In this document: positions 20,836 to 29,051 of the stretch, piece by piece
Position numbering within the stretch: position 1 is the stretch's first letter
How the letters are laid out: each line of letters begins with the position of its first letter
Assembly (NCBI RefSeq): GCF_900090205.1
Contig: NZ_LT607802.1
Location: 216,758-280,757, forward strand
Origin: Vogesella sp. LIG4
Lineage (GTDB): Bacteria > Pseudomonadota > Gammaproteobacteria > Burkholderiales > Chromobacteriaceae
Length of the DNA: 64,000 nt
Reading direction: 5' to 3'
Translations under genes and position numbers: made by a program
The notes under the pieces: model-generated
Database searches by the model: none
Seen by the model: only the letters and a program-made list of their open reading frames with translations
What the model was told of the DNA's origin: nothing

Positions 20836-22230
20836 CTACGGCTGCTCGATCACCGTGGCGTTGTCACCGGGCTTGCGCAGGAAGGCGGCCAGCAGCTTGT
20901 AGATATCGTGGTCGAAGCGTGGCTTGCCCGCCGGCTGGCGGTCACCGCTGCGGCGCAGGCCCAGGTAGCACCAGCGCTCGAACAGATACTCCTCCCACTC
21001 GCCGCTCACCGGGTCGGTTTCGCGCACCGCCACCGCCCCGGCATACGGCCAGCTCTTCAGCTGCAGCCGCGACAGCGCGTGCAGCAGGCGGATATTGTGA
21101 TCGCCGGGCTCTTCCTTGCCGACACAGGCACCCTTGCAACGGCCCTGCAGGTGCGCCTGGCAGGCGCCCTTGCGTGCGCCGCGCTTTTCCAGCTGCAGAC
21201 AGGTCTGGCACAGACCATTGGCGGTGCATAGCTCGGTCAGCACCTTCTTGGCTTCCTTCTGGCTGCGGAACAGGCCGTACAGGCTGTCCAGTCGCGAGAA
21301 ATCCACCTCGCGCGCCTGCACGATGCGCGGCAGCAGGAAACCGCTGCCGCCCTGTTGCAGCTGGATGGAGCACAGCTCCTGCTCCAGCCGGCCCCGCGGG
21401 TTGTGGATGGGCTTGAGTTCCTTGATCAGCTGCAGCTCCAGCAGCTGGGCGCCAAAGTCGCCCAGCGTTTCATGCCATTCCACCCGGCGAACCTGCGGCC
21501 CCAGCTGCAGCTCCTTGTGCTGGCGATGCTCGCCGGCAAAGTGCGCCAGCACGCGGTTGCGCAGATTGCTGCTTTTGCCCACGTACAGCGGCAGCTCGTT
21601 TTCGCCGTAGAACACATACACCCCCGGCACGTCCGGCAGATTGTCCATCACCTCCGGGTCCAGCCCCGGCGGTACCGCCGGCTGCGCCATCAGCTCGGCA
21701 GCCACGGTTTCCACCGTATCGCGGCCCAGCGTGGCCAGCGACTGCTGCAGAAACTGGTACAGCGCCTCGGCATCGGCCATGGCGCGGTGGCGGTCGGCCA
21801 GCTGAATGGCGTGGCGCTGGATGATGCTGTCCAGGTTGTGCTTGTAGTGCTGCGGGTAGAGCTTGCGCGACAGCTTGACGGTGCACAGCACCTCGCTGCG
21901 GAACTTGATGCCGACGCGCTTGAATTCGTTCTTCAGGAAGCCGTAGTCGAAGCGCACGTTGTGGGCGATGAACAGCCGGCCCTGCAGTTTTTCCAGCAGA
22001 CCGTCGGCAATGGCGGCAAACGGCGGCGCATCGGCCACCATGGCATCGCTGATGCCGGTCATCTCCTCGATGAACGGCGGAATGCCCTGTCCCGGGTTGA
22101 CCAGCATGTCGAAGCGTTCCACCTGCTCGCCGTCGATCAGGATCACGCCCACCTCGGTGATGCGGTCGCGGGTGATGTGGCCGCCGGTGGTTTCCAGGTC
22201 GACGATGGCGAGGGGACGATCAAACAGCAT
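20836..22230 (-). CDS. DEDDh exonuclease fused to a UvrC-like GIY-YIG nuclease
   Basis: A 464-residue two-nuclease protein. Residues 1 to about 175 are a DnaQ-type 3'-5' exonuclease (VDLETTG, AHNVRFDYGFL, HRAMADAEALY). From about 195 a UvrC/Cho-like GIY-YIG domain follows (GVYVFYGENELPLYVGKS, NLRNRVLAHF) and then a cysteine-bearing segment (CTANGLCQTCLQLE, CKGACVG) like that of UvrC. It lacks the UvrC helix-hairpin-helix and RNase H-like C-terminus. The combination suggests a DNA repair nuclease that incises and trims; this is inference. Such DnaQ-Cho fusions exist in other bacteria. Confidence 0.85.
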   Translation of the reverse strand: MLFDRPLAIVDLETTGGHITRDRITEVGVILIDGEQVERFDMLVNPGQGIPPFIEEMTGISDAMVADAPPFAAIADGLLEKLQGRLFIAHNVRFDYGFLKNEFKRVGIKFRSEVLCTVKLSRKLYPQHYKHNLDSIIQRHAIQLADRHRAMADAEALYQFLQQSLATLGRDTVETVAAELMAQPAVPPGLDPEVMDNLPDVPGVYVFYGENELPLYVGKSSNLRNRVLAHFAGEHRQHKELQLGPQVRRVEWHETLGDFGAQLLELQLIKELKPIHNPRGRLEQELCSIQLQQGGSGFLLPRIVQAREVDFSRLDSLYGLFRSQKEAKKVLTELCTANGLCQTCLQLEKRGARKGACQAHLQGRCKGACVGKEEPGDHNIRLLHALSRLQLKSWPYAGAVAVRETDPVSGEWEEYLFERWCYLGLRRSGDRQPAGKPRFDHDIYKLLAAFLRKPGDNATVIEQP

Positions 22231-22241
22231 GCTGAACTCGA

Positions 22242-22270
22242 TAAAAAGGAAAACCCGCCGGGCGGCGGGG
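22242..22270 (-). terminator. Probable terminator upstream of the exonuclease fusion
   Basis: On the minus strand CCCGCC...GGCGGG is followed by TTTTCCTTTTT, so transcripts of the 3'-5' exonuclease gene (22351-22941) would end before the fusion gene. The stem is short and the T-run is broken by CC. Confidence 0.6.
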
Positions 22271-22350
22271 CGTTGAGACTACCACGATTCGCCGCCGGCT
22301 TCACCCGCGCCGGGCGGCGGCGTTGCGGCGCAAAGCGGGCACAGCCGCGA

Positions 22351-22941
22351 TCAGCCTTGCAGCGCCAGCCACACCCGGTACGCCACCCAGGCATCGTTGG
22401 CCGCATACAGCTGCTGCGACTCGCTAAGCTCACGCAGCGACCAGTTGGAGGTGGACACCTTCTTGGATTTGCGGAAGTACTGGCCGAACAGCTGCGCCAC
22501 CGCCTGCACCGCACCGATGGTCAGCCGCTTGTCTTCGCACTGGAAGCGGTTGCCCAGGTCCAGCAGCGCCAGGTCGGTCACGCCGAAGCGGTTCTTCAGG
22601 TGCGCGCGGTCGGAGCTGAGGTCGAAGCCGGCCAGCGTCAGGCCGGGGCGCGCCAGCAAGGCGGCCAACACGGCCGGCATCGGCCCCTCGCCCAGCGGGA
22701 ACAGCCAGGCATGATCGGCGCAAGCCAATTGCACCAGGTGCGGCCCGGTGGGCTGCTGCCCCTTGTGAAAGGTTGGCCGCGACTCGGTGTCGAAGCCCAG
22801 CACCGGCTCGGTGGCCAGGCGCTCGGCCGCGGCGGCCAGCGCCGCCTCGTCCTGCACCAGGGTGATCTGCGGCAGCGCCAGGCCGGCAAACAGCGGCAGC
22901 GCCTTGATTTCTTCGCGGGGGATATGGCGGGTGATCTTCAT
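22351..22941 (-). CDS. 3'-5' exonuclease of the RNase D-like DEDD family
   Basis: A 196-residue single-domain exonuclease. The motifs are Exo I (VLGFDTESRP), Exo II (LAGFDLSSDRAHL) and Exo III (YAANDAWVAYRVW), of the DEDDy type, as in the catalytic domain of RNase D and WRN-like proteins. The HRDC domains of RNase D are missing. The ATG at 22941 was chosen; a GTG three codons upstream is possible. DNA or RNA preference cannot be told. Confidence 0.82.
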   Translation of the reverse strand: MKITRHIPREEIKALPLFAGLALPQITLVQDEAALAAAAERLATEPVLGFDTESRPTFHKGQQPTGPHLVQLACADHAWLFPLGEGPMPAVLAALLARPGLTLAGFDLSSDRAHLKNRFGVTDLALLDLGNRFQCEDKRLTIGAVQAVAQLFGQYFRKSKKVSTSNWSLRELSESQQLYAANDAWVAYRVWLALQG

Positions 22942-23000
22942 GGCCGACACGGTACCAAAAGCTGCCGGTCAGGAAAACCTCGGCGCGCCTGCGGCCAAGC

Positions 23001-23900
23001 TTATTCCGCCCCGCGCCTCAGGCCGGCCAGGTAATCGGCCACCTCCTGCTGCAGCCAGTCGGCAAAGATTTCCTGCTTGTAGCGCGAGCTTTCGCGCGGC
23101 GGCCACACCAGCCAGCACGGGTAGGGATACGGCGCCACGATGCCGGTAAGCTGCACCAGCCGGCCGGCCTCCAGGTCGCGCTGCACCAGGCTGCGCCGCT
23201 CCAGGGTGATGCCCTGCCCCTGGCGCACCATCTCCAGGATCAGGTTTGAATCGTTGATCCACAGCCAGGCCTCGCCAGGCTCCTCGATGCCGGCCAGCTG
23301 GCACCATGGCTGCCAGCTTTCCACCGAGCGGATCAGCGGCCCGGCCATCACCTGCTGCGGCGTCTGCGGCAGGCGGCCACCGTTGAACGCCGGCGCCGCC
23401 ACCATCAACAATTCGTCGTCGAACAGCTTCTGCTGCTGCAGGCCCTCCCAGTCGCCCTGGCCGATGCGGATGCCCACATCCACCAGCCCCTGGCGCAGGT
23501 CGAGAATGTCCAGGCTGGCGCGGATGCTCACCCGGTAGCGCGGATACAGCGCCTGGAAGCGATGCAGCCGCGGCAGCAACCACTGCGAACCGAACGACGG
23601 CAGCACCGCCACCGCCAGATCGCCCTCGCGCGGCCGCGCCTGTACCAGCCGGGTGGCTTCGCTCAGTTCGGCCAGACCGGAACGGATCTGCAGCGCGTAG
23701 AAGCGCCCTTCTTCGGTAAGCCGCAGCCCGCGGCCTTCGCGCATGAACAGCGTCACACCCAGCTGCTCTTCCAGCAGGCGGATCTGCTGGCTGATGGCGG
23801 AGTGGGTCACGTGCAGTTCGCCGGCGGCGCGGGTAATGCCGCCCAGGCGGGCAACGGCCTCGAAACTGCGCAGCGCGGTGAGGGGTGGCAGAGCTTTCAT
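23001..23900 (-). CDS. LysR family regulator (GcvA-like)
   Basis: A 299-residue LysR protein with an N-terminal winged helix (LPPLTALRSFEAVARLGG, THSAISQQIRLLEEQLGV) and a two-lobed ligand domain from about residue 92. The LTALRSFEAVAR start places it in the GcvA branch. It is divergent from the DUF2917-GST pair with 92 bases between starts, so those genes are its likely targets. The inducer is unknown. Confidence 0.9.
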   Translation of the reverse strand: MKALPPLTALRSFEAVARLGGITRAAGELHVTHSAISQQIRLLEEQLGVTLFMREGRGLRLTEEGRFYALQIRSGLAELSEATRLVQARPREGDLAVAVLPSFGSQWLLPRLHRFQALYPRYRVSIRASLDILDLRQGLVDVGIRIGQGDWEGLQQQKLFDDELLMVAAPAFNGGRLPQTPQQVMAGPLIRSVESWQPWCQLAGIEEPGEAWLWINDSNLILEMVRQGQGITLERRSLVQRDLEAGRLVQLTGIVAPYPYPCWLVWPPRESSRYKQEIFADWLQQEVADYLAGLRRGAE

Positions 23901-23992
23901 GTAAGAAAAACTAACACGTCTCGGCAGAAATCATCAATTTTTCTTTGTGTTTCACCGGCTTATAGTAGCAACACTACTTGGAGGGAAACACT

Positions 23993-24283
23993 ATGGAACA
24001 CGTACTGCATCTTACCCTGCAACGGCAGGAACTGTTGGTGCTGCAACTGGTGCGCCCCGGCCAGGTCCGCGCGCTGAGCGGTGCGCACTGGCTGACCATC
24101 AACGGCGAGGACATCTGCCTGCGTGCCGGCGAGCAGGCGCAGCTGCCGGTCGGTAAACTGCTGCTGGAGGGTGACGGCCGCCTCGACCTGCAAGGCCTGA
24201 GCGCCCCTACGCCACAAGGTGGCGCCCTGCAACTGGGCTTTATTTCGGTACGCAACGAGCAAAGGGAGGTGTCATGCAACTGA
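23993..24283 (+). CDS. DUF2917 family small protein
   Basis: A 96-residue protein with the cupin-like pattern of DUF2917 (VRPGQVRALSGAHWLTINGE, then ICLRAGEQAQLPVGKLLLEG). The ATG at 23993 follows GGAGGG at 23980-23985. No function is known to me. Its last ten bases overlap the start of a glutathione S-transferase gene, so translation is coupled, and a LysR gene is divergent. This LysR-DUF2917-GST layout suggests a small regulated module. Confidence 0.75.
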   Translation: MEHVLHLTLQRQELLVLQLVRPGQVRALSGAHWLTINGEDICLRAGEQAQLPVGKLLLEGDGRLDLQGLSAPTPQGGALQLGFISVRNEQREVSCN

Positions 24284-24882
24284 TAGGCATGCTGGATTCA
24301 CCCTATGTCAGAAGGGTGGCGATTTCGCTGCAACTGCTGGAGCTGCCCTGGCAGCATCTGCCGCTGTCGGTGTTCCGCAACATGCCGGAATTCCGCCAGA
24401 TCAACCCGGTGATCAAGGTGCCCACCCTGGTGTGCGACGACGGCGAGCTGCTGATGGATTCCAGCCTGATCCTCGACTACCTGGAGCGGCTGGTGCCGGC
24501 CGAACGCCGGCTGCTGCCGGAGGCATTGCCGGCCCGCCAGCATGCGCTGCACGGCGTGGGCCTGGCGCTGGCGGCGATGGAGAAGGCGGTGCAGGCCTAC
24601 TACGAGTGCAATCTGCGGCCAGCCGAAGCACGCCATGCGCCGTGGCTGGAGCGGGTGGCGGAGCAGCTGAACGGCGCCTGCACGCTGATGGAAAACCATC
24701 TGCAGCGCCATGCGCCGCAAGTCGACAAGCTGGATCAGGCCACGCTCAGCATCGCCGTGGCCTGGCGCTTCATCGCCGAACGCGCGGCGGAACACGTAGC
24801 GGCCGATGCCTACCCGGCACTGCGCGCCTGGAGCCGGCAGGCGGAAGCGCACCCGGCCTTCCTCGCCTTCCCGTTCGACTGA
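24274..24882 (+). CDS. Glutathione S-transferase family protein
   Basis: A 202-residue GST with the thioredoxin-like half (MQLIGMLDSPYVRRVAISLQ, NPVIKVPTLVCDDGELLMDS) containing the cis-proline of KVPTL and the glutathione-binding DSSLI, and an all-helical C-terminal half. It starts inside the DUF2917 gene with AGGGAGG just upstream. Substrate is unknown; detoxification of electrophiles is the usual role. Confidence 0.88.
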   Translation: MQLIGMLDSPYVRRVAISLQLLELPWQHLPLSVFRNMPEFRQINPVIKVPTLVCDDGELLMDSSLILDYLERLVPAERRLLPEALPARQHALHGVGLALAAMEKAVQAYYECNLRPAEARHAPWLERVAEQLNGACTLMENHLQRHAPQVDKLDQATLSIAVAWRFIAERAAEHVAADAYPALRAWSRQAEAHPAFLAFPFD

Positions 24883-24889
24883 AACGGCA

Positions 24890-24915
24890 TGCGGCCAACC
24901 CAGGGGTTGGCCGCA
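24890..24915. repeat. Inverted pair of the TGCGGCCAAC word after the GST gene
   Basis: TGCGGCCAAC (24890-24899) and GTTGGCCGCA (24906-24915) form an 11 bp stem with a 4-base loop, eight bases after the GST stop. A separate intrinsic terminator follows immediately, so the pair is not needed for termination. Confidence 0.85.
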
Positions 24916-24919
24916 AAGC

Positions 24920-24953
24920 AAAACCGCCAGTCCCTGCGGGACGGGCGGTTTTT
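24920..24953 (+). terminator. Intrinsic terminator of the DUF2917-GST unit
   Basis: AACCGCC (24922-24928) pairs with GGCGGTT, with an inner GTCCC/GGGAC stem, followed by a short T-run. Confidence 0.8.
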
Positions 24954-24969
24954 CATACTAATAACGCTG

Positions 24970-25407
24970 CAGGGCGATCCGCCAACACCTTGGCCGCAAG
25001 CTGGCAGCACATCCCGGCGGAACGCCCCTGCGGGGCTTCCGCCCTACGGTTTGCTCTCCCTCTGCTCTTGCTCCAGCGCCAGCAACAGGCTCAGCCGCTG
25101 TTCGCGCGCCACCTGCTGCCAGGGCTGATCGCACAGTGCGCCCTGCAGCGCCCAGAGCAGGTTGAGCGAGGCGCCCGGCCACACCGCCTTCACCCGCAGC
25201 CAGGCAGCCACCGCGCCCAGCGCTGCCAGCTGCGCTCTATCCTCGATGCCGGCAGCAGCCAGCATCTGCCGCGATTTCGGCCCCAGATTGCGCCACTCGT
25301 CCGCCATGGCATCCTCCACAAGGAAAAACCGCCGCGCCCGGTGGGCAGCGACGGTTCGGGCATTGCCGATTCAGCCGTAGGGCGGATGCCCGCCAGGGCG
25401 ATCCGCC
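24970..25407. repeat. Cluster of GTAGGGCGGA palindromic (REP-like) elements
   Basis: Three related elements lie here. 25378-25407 reads GTAGGGCGGATGCCC... and ends GATCCGCC. 25016-25047 is the reverse orientation, reading GTAGGGCGGAAGCCCC on the minus strand and ending GTTCCGCC. 24970-24983 is a half copy, CAGGGCGATCCGCC. The full elements are imperfect palindromes. A fourth copy is at 52343-52379. They look like dispersed REP-type elements at gene ends; I recall similar GTAGGGCGGA...TCCGCC sequences in other proteobacteria. Confidence 0.7.
25044..25307 (-). CDS. Stand-alone TfoX_C-like domain protein
   Basis: An 87-residue helical protein (NLGPKSRQMLAAAGIEDRAQ, LAALGAVAAWLRVKAVWPG, LNLLWALQGALCDQPWQQV) that matches the C-terminal domain of TfoX/Sxy without the N-terminal domain. 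The start MADEWRN at 25307 follows GGAGG by five bases, so it was preferred to an upstream GTG. Its stop codon lies within a REP-like element. TfoX/Sxy proteins control competence in Pasteurellaceae and Vibrio; whether this lone domain does so is unknown. Confidence 0.75.
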   Translation of the reverse strand: MADEWRNLGPKSRQMLAAAGIEDRAQLAALGAVAAWLRVKAVWPGASLNLLWALQGALCDQPWQQVAREQRLSLLLALEQEQRESKP

Positions 25408-25420
25408 ATCAACCGCAGGC

Positions 25421-27322
25421 TCAGGCCGACAGTTCCAGCATCAGCTTGTTGATGCGCTTCACGAATGCCGCCGGGTCTTCCAGCTTGCCGCCTTCGGCCA
25501 GTAGCGCCTGGTCGTACAGCACATGGGCCAGGTCTTCGCGGCGGCCGTCATCGCTTTCCGCGGCCAGACGCTTCACCAGCACGTGTTCCGGGTTGATCTC
25601 CAGCGTCGGCTTGGCGCCTTCCGGCACCGGCTGGCCGGCGGCCTTCAGCATGCGCTCCAGGTGGGCGCTCATATCGTGCTCGCCCACCACCAGGCAGGCG
25701 GGGCTGTCGGTGAGGCGGGCGGTGGCGCGCACTTCCTGCACGCGTTGGCCCAGCGCCTTCTGCACCAGTTCCACCAGTGGCTTGGCGGCTTCTTCCACCT
25801 GCTTCTGCGCGGCCTTGTCGGCTTCGTCTTCCAGCGCGCCCAGATCCAGCGCGCCCTTGGCTACCGACTGCAGTTTCTTGCCGTCGAACTCGGTGAGCGA
25901 CCCGCTTACCCACTCGTCCACGCGGTCGGTGAGCAGCAGTACTTCCACGCCCTTCTTCTTGAACACTTCCAGGTGCGGGCTGTTGCGCGCGGCGGACAGA
26001 CTGTCGGCGGTGATGAAGTAGAGCTTGTCCTGACCTTCCTTCATGCGGCCAACGTAGTCACCCAGCGATACCGCCGGCACGTCGCCTTCGGAAGCGGTGG
26101 ACACGAAGCGCAGCAGCTTGGCGATGCGCTCCTTGTTGGCGAAGTCCTCGCCCACGCCCTCTTTCAGCACCTGGCCGAATTCCTGCCAGAAGCTGGCGTA
26201 TTTGTCCTGATCGTTGGCCGCAAGGTCTTCCAACAGGCCCAGCACCTTCTTCACGCAGCCGGCGCGGATGGCGTCGATGTCCTTGGATTCCTGCAGGATC
26301 TCGCGCGAGACGTTCAGCGGCAGGTCGTTGCTGTCGATCACGCCGCGCACGAAGCGCAGGTACTGCGGCATCAGCTTGTTGCTGTCTTCCATGATGAACA
26401 CGCGGCGCACATACAGCTTCACGCCCTGCTTGCGGTCGCGGTCCCACATGTCGAACGGGGCGCGCGACGGGATGTACAGCAGCTCGGTGTACTCCTGGCG
26501 GCCTTCCACGCGGGCATGGCTCCACGCCAGCGGGTCGCTGAAGTCATGCGCCACGTGCTTGTAGAACTCCCGGTACTGCTCTTCGCTGATGTCGTTCTTG
26601 CTGCGGGTCCACAGCGCGGAGGCCTCGTTCACTACTTCCACGTCGTCGCTGACGATCACTTCGCCGTTCTCGCCGTAGCCGTTGCCCTTCTTCATCTCGA
26701 TGGGGATGGAGATATGGTCGGAATAGGTGCGCACGATGCGCTTGAGCGACCAGTCGTTCAGCAGCTCGTCCTGGCCTTCCTTCAGGTGCAGCACGATCTC
26801 GGTGCCGCGGCCGGGCTTGTCCAGCTGCTCCAGGGTGAATTCGCCCTCGCCCTGCGATTCCCAGCGCACGCCGTCGCCTGTCGGGCTGCCGGCGCGGCGG
26901 GTGGTGAGCGTTACCTTGTCTGCGACGATGAAGGCGGAATAGAAGCCCACGCCGAACTGGCCGATCAGGTTGGCGTCCTTGCGTTCGTCGCCGGACAGCT
27001 GCTCGAAGAAGGCCTTGGTGCCGGATTTGGCGATGGTGCCGATATTGGCGATCACCTCGTCGCGGTTCATGCCGATGCCGTTGTCGGCGATGGTGATGGT
27101 GCGGGCGTCCTTGTCGAAGCTGATGCGGATTTTCAGCTCCGGGTCGTTCTCGAACAGGGCAGCGTTGTTCAGCCCTTCGAAGCGCAGCTTGTCGGCCGCG
27201 TCGCTGGCGTTGGACACCAGCTCACGCAGGAAGATCTCCTTGTTGGAATACAGGGAGTGGATCATCAGTTGCAGCAGCTGTTTGACTTCGGTCTGAAAAC
27301 CCAGGGTTTCTTTTGCGCTCAT
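25421..27322 (-). CDS. htpG: Chaperone HtpG (Hsp90)
   Basis: ATP-dependent cytosolic chaperone. From [19 protein letters not shown] the product has 633 residues. It shows the GHKL ATPase motifs ([46 protein letters not shown]), the middle-domain LNVSREILQ segment and the C-terminal dimerisation domain. A sigma-32-type promoter lies 37 bases upstream, in keeping with heat-shock control. The open frame runs further upstream but MSAKETLGF is the family start. Confidence 0.97.
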   Translation of the reverse strand: MSAKETLGFQTEVKQLLQLMIHSLYSNKEIFLRELVSNASDAADKLRFEGLNNAALFENDPELKIRISFDKDARTITIADNGIGMNRDEVIANIGTIAKSGTKAFFEQLSGDERKDANLIGQFGVGFYSAFIVADKVTLTTRRAGSPTGDGVRWESQGEGEFTLEQLDKPGRGTEIVLHLKEGQDELLNDWSLKRIVRTYSDHISIPIEMKKGNGYGENGEVIVSDDVEVVNEASALWTRSKNDISEEQYREFYKHVAHDFSDPLAWSHARVEGRQEYTELLYIPSRAPFDMWDRDRKQGVKLYVRRVFIMEDSNKLMPQYLRFVRGVIDSNDLPLNVSREILQESKDIDAIRAGCVKKVLGLLEDLAANDQDKYASFWQEFGQVLKEGVGEDFANKERIAKLLRFVSTASEGDVPAVSLGDYVGRMKEGQDKLYFITADSLSAARNSPHLEVFKKKGVEVLLLTDRVDEWVSGSLTEFDGKKLQSVAKGALDLGALEDEADKAAQKQVEEAAKPLVELVQKALGQRVQEVRATARLTDSPACLVVGEHDMSAHLERMLKAAGQPVPEGAKPTLEINPEHVLVKRLAAESDDGRREDLAHVLYDQALLAEGGKLEDPAAFVKRINKLMLELSA

Positions 27323-27358
27323 GGTAACGGTGTGCTTAGGTTGAACAGGATGAGCCAA

Positions 27359-27385
27359 AAATAGGGTCGTCCGCGGTGATTTCAA
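27359..27385 (-). promoter_or_regulatory. Sigma-32 (RpoH) type promoter of htpG
   Basis: On the minus strand ATTGAAA (core TTGAAA, plus 27380-27385) is separated by 13 bases from CCCTATTT (plus 27359-27366). The E. coli RpoH consensus is CTTGAAA, about 13-14 bases, then CCCCATNT. The match and the position just upstream of the htpG start make a heat-shock promoter likely. Confidence 0.75.
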
Positions 27386-27506
27386 TACCCGTGCTGCGGC
27401 GCAGCTTGCGCGGGACGGGGCAAAAGTTCACCATGGTTAATACTTCAATACAAAACCATAAGCCTGCTAGCGGTTCTCCCCGCCAAGCGACAACCGGGAT
27501 GGCCCG

Positions 27507-29051
27507 ATGCGTAGCATCAAGACAAGACTGATTATCTGGATTGTGCTGGTACTGCTGCTGACGCTGGGCATTACCGGCTACGTGTCCTATAGCAGCACGC
27601 TGGGCAGCGAGGAACGCGATTTCGCGGCGCAGAAGGAAGGGCTGAAGCAGCGGCTGGCGCTGTCGCTGCCGCATGGCGTGTGGCAGCTGGATGACGAGTT
27701 CATCCGCCTGACGCTGGACGCCGAGCTGAAATCGCCCATCGTGGTGGCCATGCGGGTGGAAGGCGATGCCGGCCTCTACCTGGGCCGCCAGCGCAATGCC
27801 GGCGGCGGGCTGGTGAACCTGCCGCGCGGCGAGCAGCCTGCCAGCGACGAAACCCTGAGCCTGCCGGTGATCTACCAGCAGCGCGACAACCTGGGCACCG
27901 TCAAGGTGTACCTGTCCCGCGAGCGCATCAAGCAGCGCCTGGAGCGCGAAGTGCTGCGCCAGGGGGGGCAGGCGCTGGTGATCTCGGTGGTGCTGTCGGT
28001 AATCCTGATCCTGCTGCTGCGCGGCTATGTGTTCGCCCCCATCCACCAGCTGCAGCGCGCCTTGCAGCGTGCCGCCGAGTTGCAGGGCCGCGATACGCCG
28101 CAGCTGCCCGAGGCGCGCTACAGCGAGTTTTCCGAGCTGGTGCACCGGGTCAACGCCATTGTGTACAAGATCAGCAGCGAGCTGGGGCTGCGCCGCCAGG
28201 CGGAAACCACCGCGCTGGAACAGAAGGAACGCGCCGAACTGGCCTACCGCCAGCTGCTGGACACCCAGGACACGCTGATCAAGGTGGAAAAGCTGGCCTC
28301 GCTGGGCTCGCTGGTGGCCGGCGTGGCGCATGAGATCAACACTCCGGTGGGCATCACTCTCACTGCCGCCTCGCACCTGGCGCTCAGCACCGGGCAGGTA
28401 CGCGAGCTGTTCAGCAGCGGGCAGATCAGGAAAAGCGATCTGCATGACTACCTGCAGGACGCGCAGGAATCCAGCAGCCTGATCCTGAACAATGCCGAAC
28501 GTGCGGCCAACCTTATCCACAGCTTCAAGCAGGTGGCGGTGGACCAGACCAGCGAAGCGCGCCGCGAATTCGAGCTGGGCGACTACCTGGGCGAAATCAT
28601 CACCAGCCTGCGCCCCAAGCTGCGCCGCAGCCAGGTTCAGGTGGAGATAGACTGCCCGGACGCGCTGCAGATGGACAGTTACCCGGGCGCGCTGTCGCAG
28701 GTGGTCACCAATCTGGTGATGAATGCCCTGACGCATGCCTATGATGAAGATGCGGAGGGCACAATTCGCTTGCAGGCGCGCTTGCTCGCCGACCAGAGGG
28801 TAAGCCTGCAGGTATGTGATGACGGCAAGGGCATTCCGCCGGAAAACATGAAGCACATCTTCGAGCCGTTCTTCACCACCCGGCGCGCCAGCGGCGGCAG
28901 CGGGCTGGGCTTGCACATCGTGTTCAACATCGTGTTCAAGCGTCTGGGTGGTGTCATCAATGTGGACAGTACGCTGGGAAAGGGGACGTGTTTCACCCTG
29001 CTACTGCCCTGTAATGCCCCGCAAGCCAAGCATGAGGAGCAAGTGGTATGA
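27507..29051 (+). CDS. Membrane sensor histidine kinase
   Basis: Two-component kinase of 514 residues: membrane helix at about 8-28, a periplasmic sensor (30-152), a second helix at 154-174, a linker with coiled-coil character, and the kinase core with phosphoacceptor histidine in AGVAHEINTPVGI (H275), N-box VTNLVMNALTHAY, G1 DDGKGIP and G2 GGSGLGLHI. Its stop overlaps the start of the next gene (GTATGAG), an HD-GYP response regulator, which is surely the partner. It is divergent from htpG. The signal is unknown. Confidence 0.92.
   Translation: MRSIKTRLIIWIVLVLLLTLGITGYVSYSSTLGSEERDFAAQKEGLKQRLALSLPHGVWQLDDEFIRLTLDAELKSPIVVAMRVEGDAGLYLGRQRNAGGGLVNLPRGEQPASDETLSLPVIYQQRDNLGTVKVYLSRERIKQRLEREVLRQGGQALVISVVLSVILILLLRGYVFAPIHQLQRALQRAAELQGRDTPQLPEARYSEFSELVHRVNAIVYKISSELGLRRQAETTALEQKERAELAYRQLLDTQDTLIKVEKLASLGSLVAGVAHEINTPVGITLTAASHLALSTGQVRELFSSGQIRKSDLHDYLQDAQESSSLILNNAERAANLIHSFKQVAVDQTSEARREFELGDYLGEIITSLRPKLRRSQVQVEIDCPDALQMDSYPGALSQVVTNLVMNALTHAYDEDAEGTIRLQARLLADQRVSLQVCDDGKGIPPENMKHIFEPFFTTRRASGGSGLGLHIVFNIVFKRLGGVINVDSTLGKGTCFTLLLPCNAPQAKHEEQVV

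Noticed and set aside
24970..25407. GTAGGGCGGA elements as a CRISPR array or IS remnant
   Set aside because: Irregular spacing, mixed orientation and no transposase; REP-like elements fit better.
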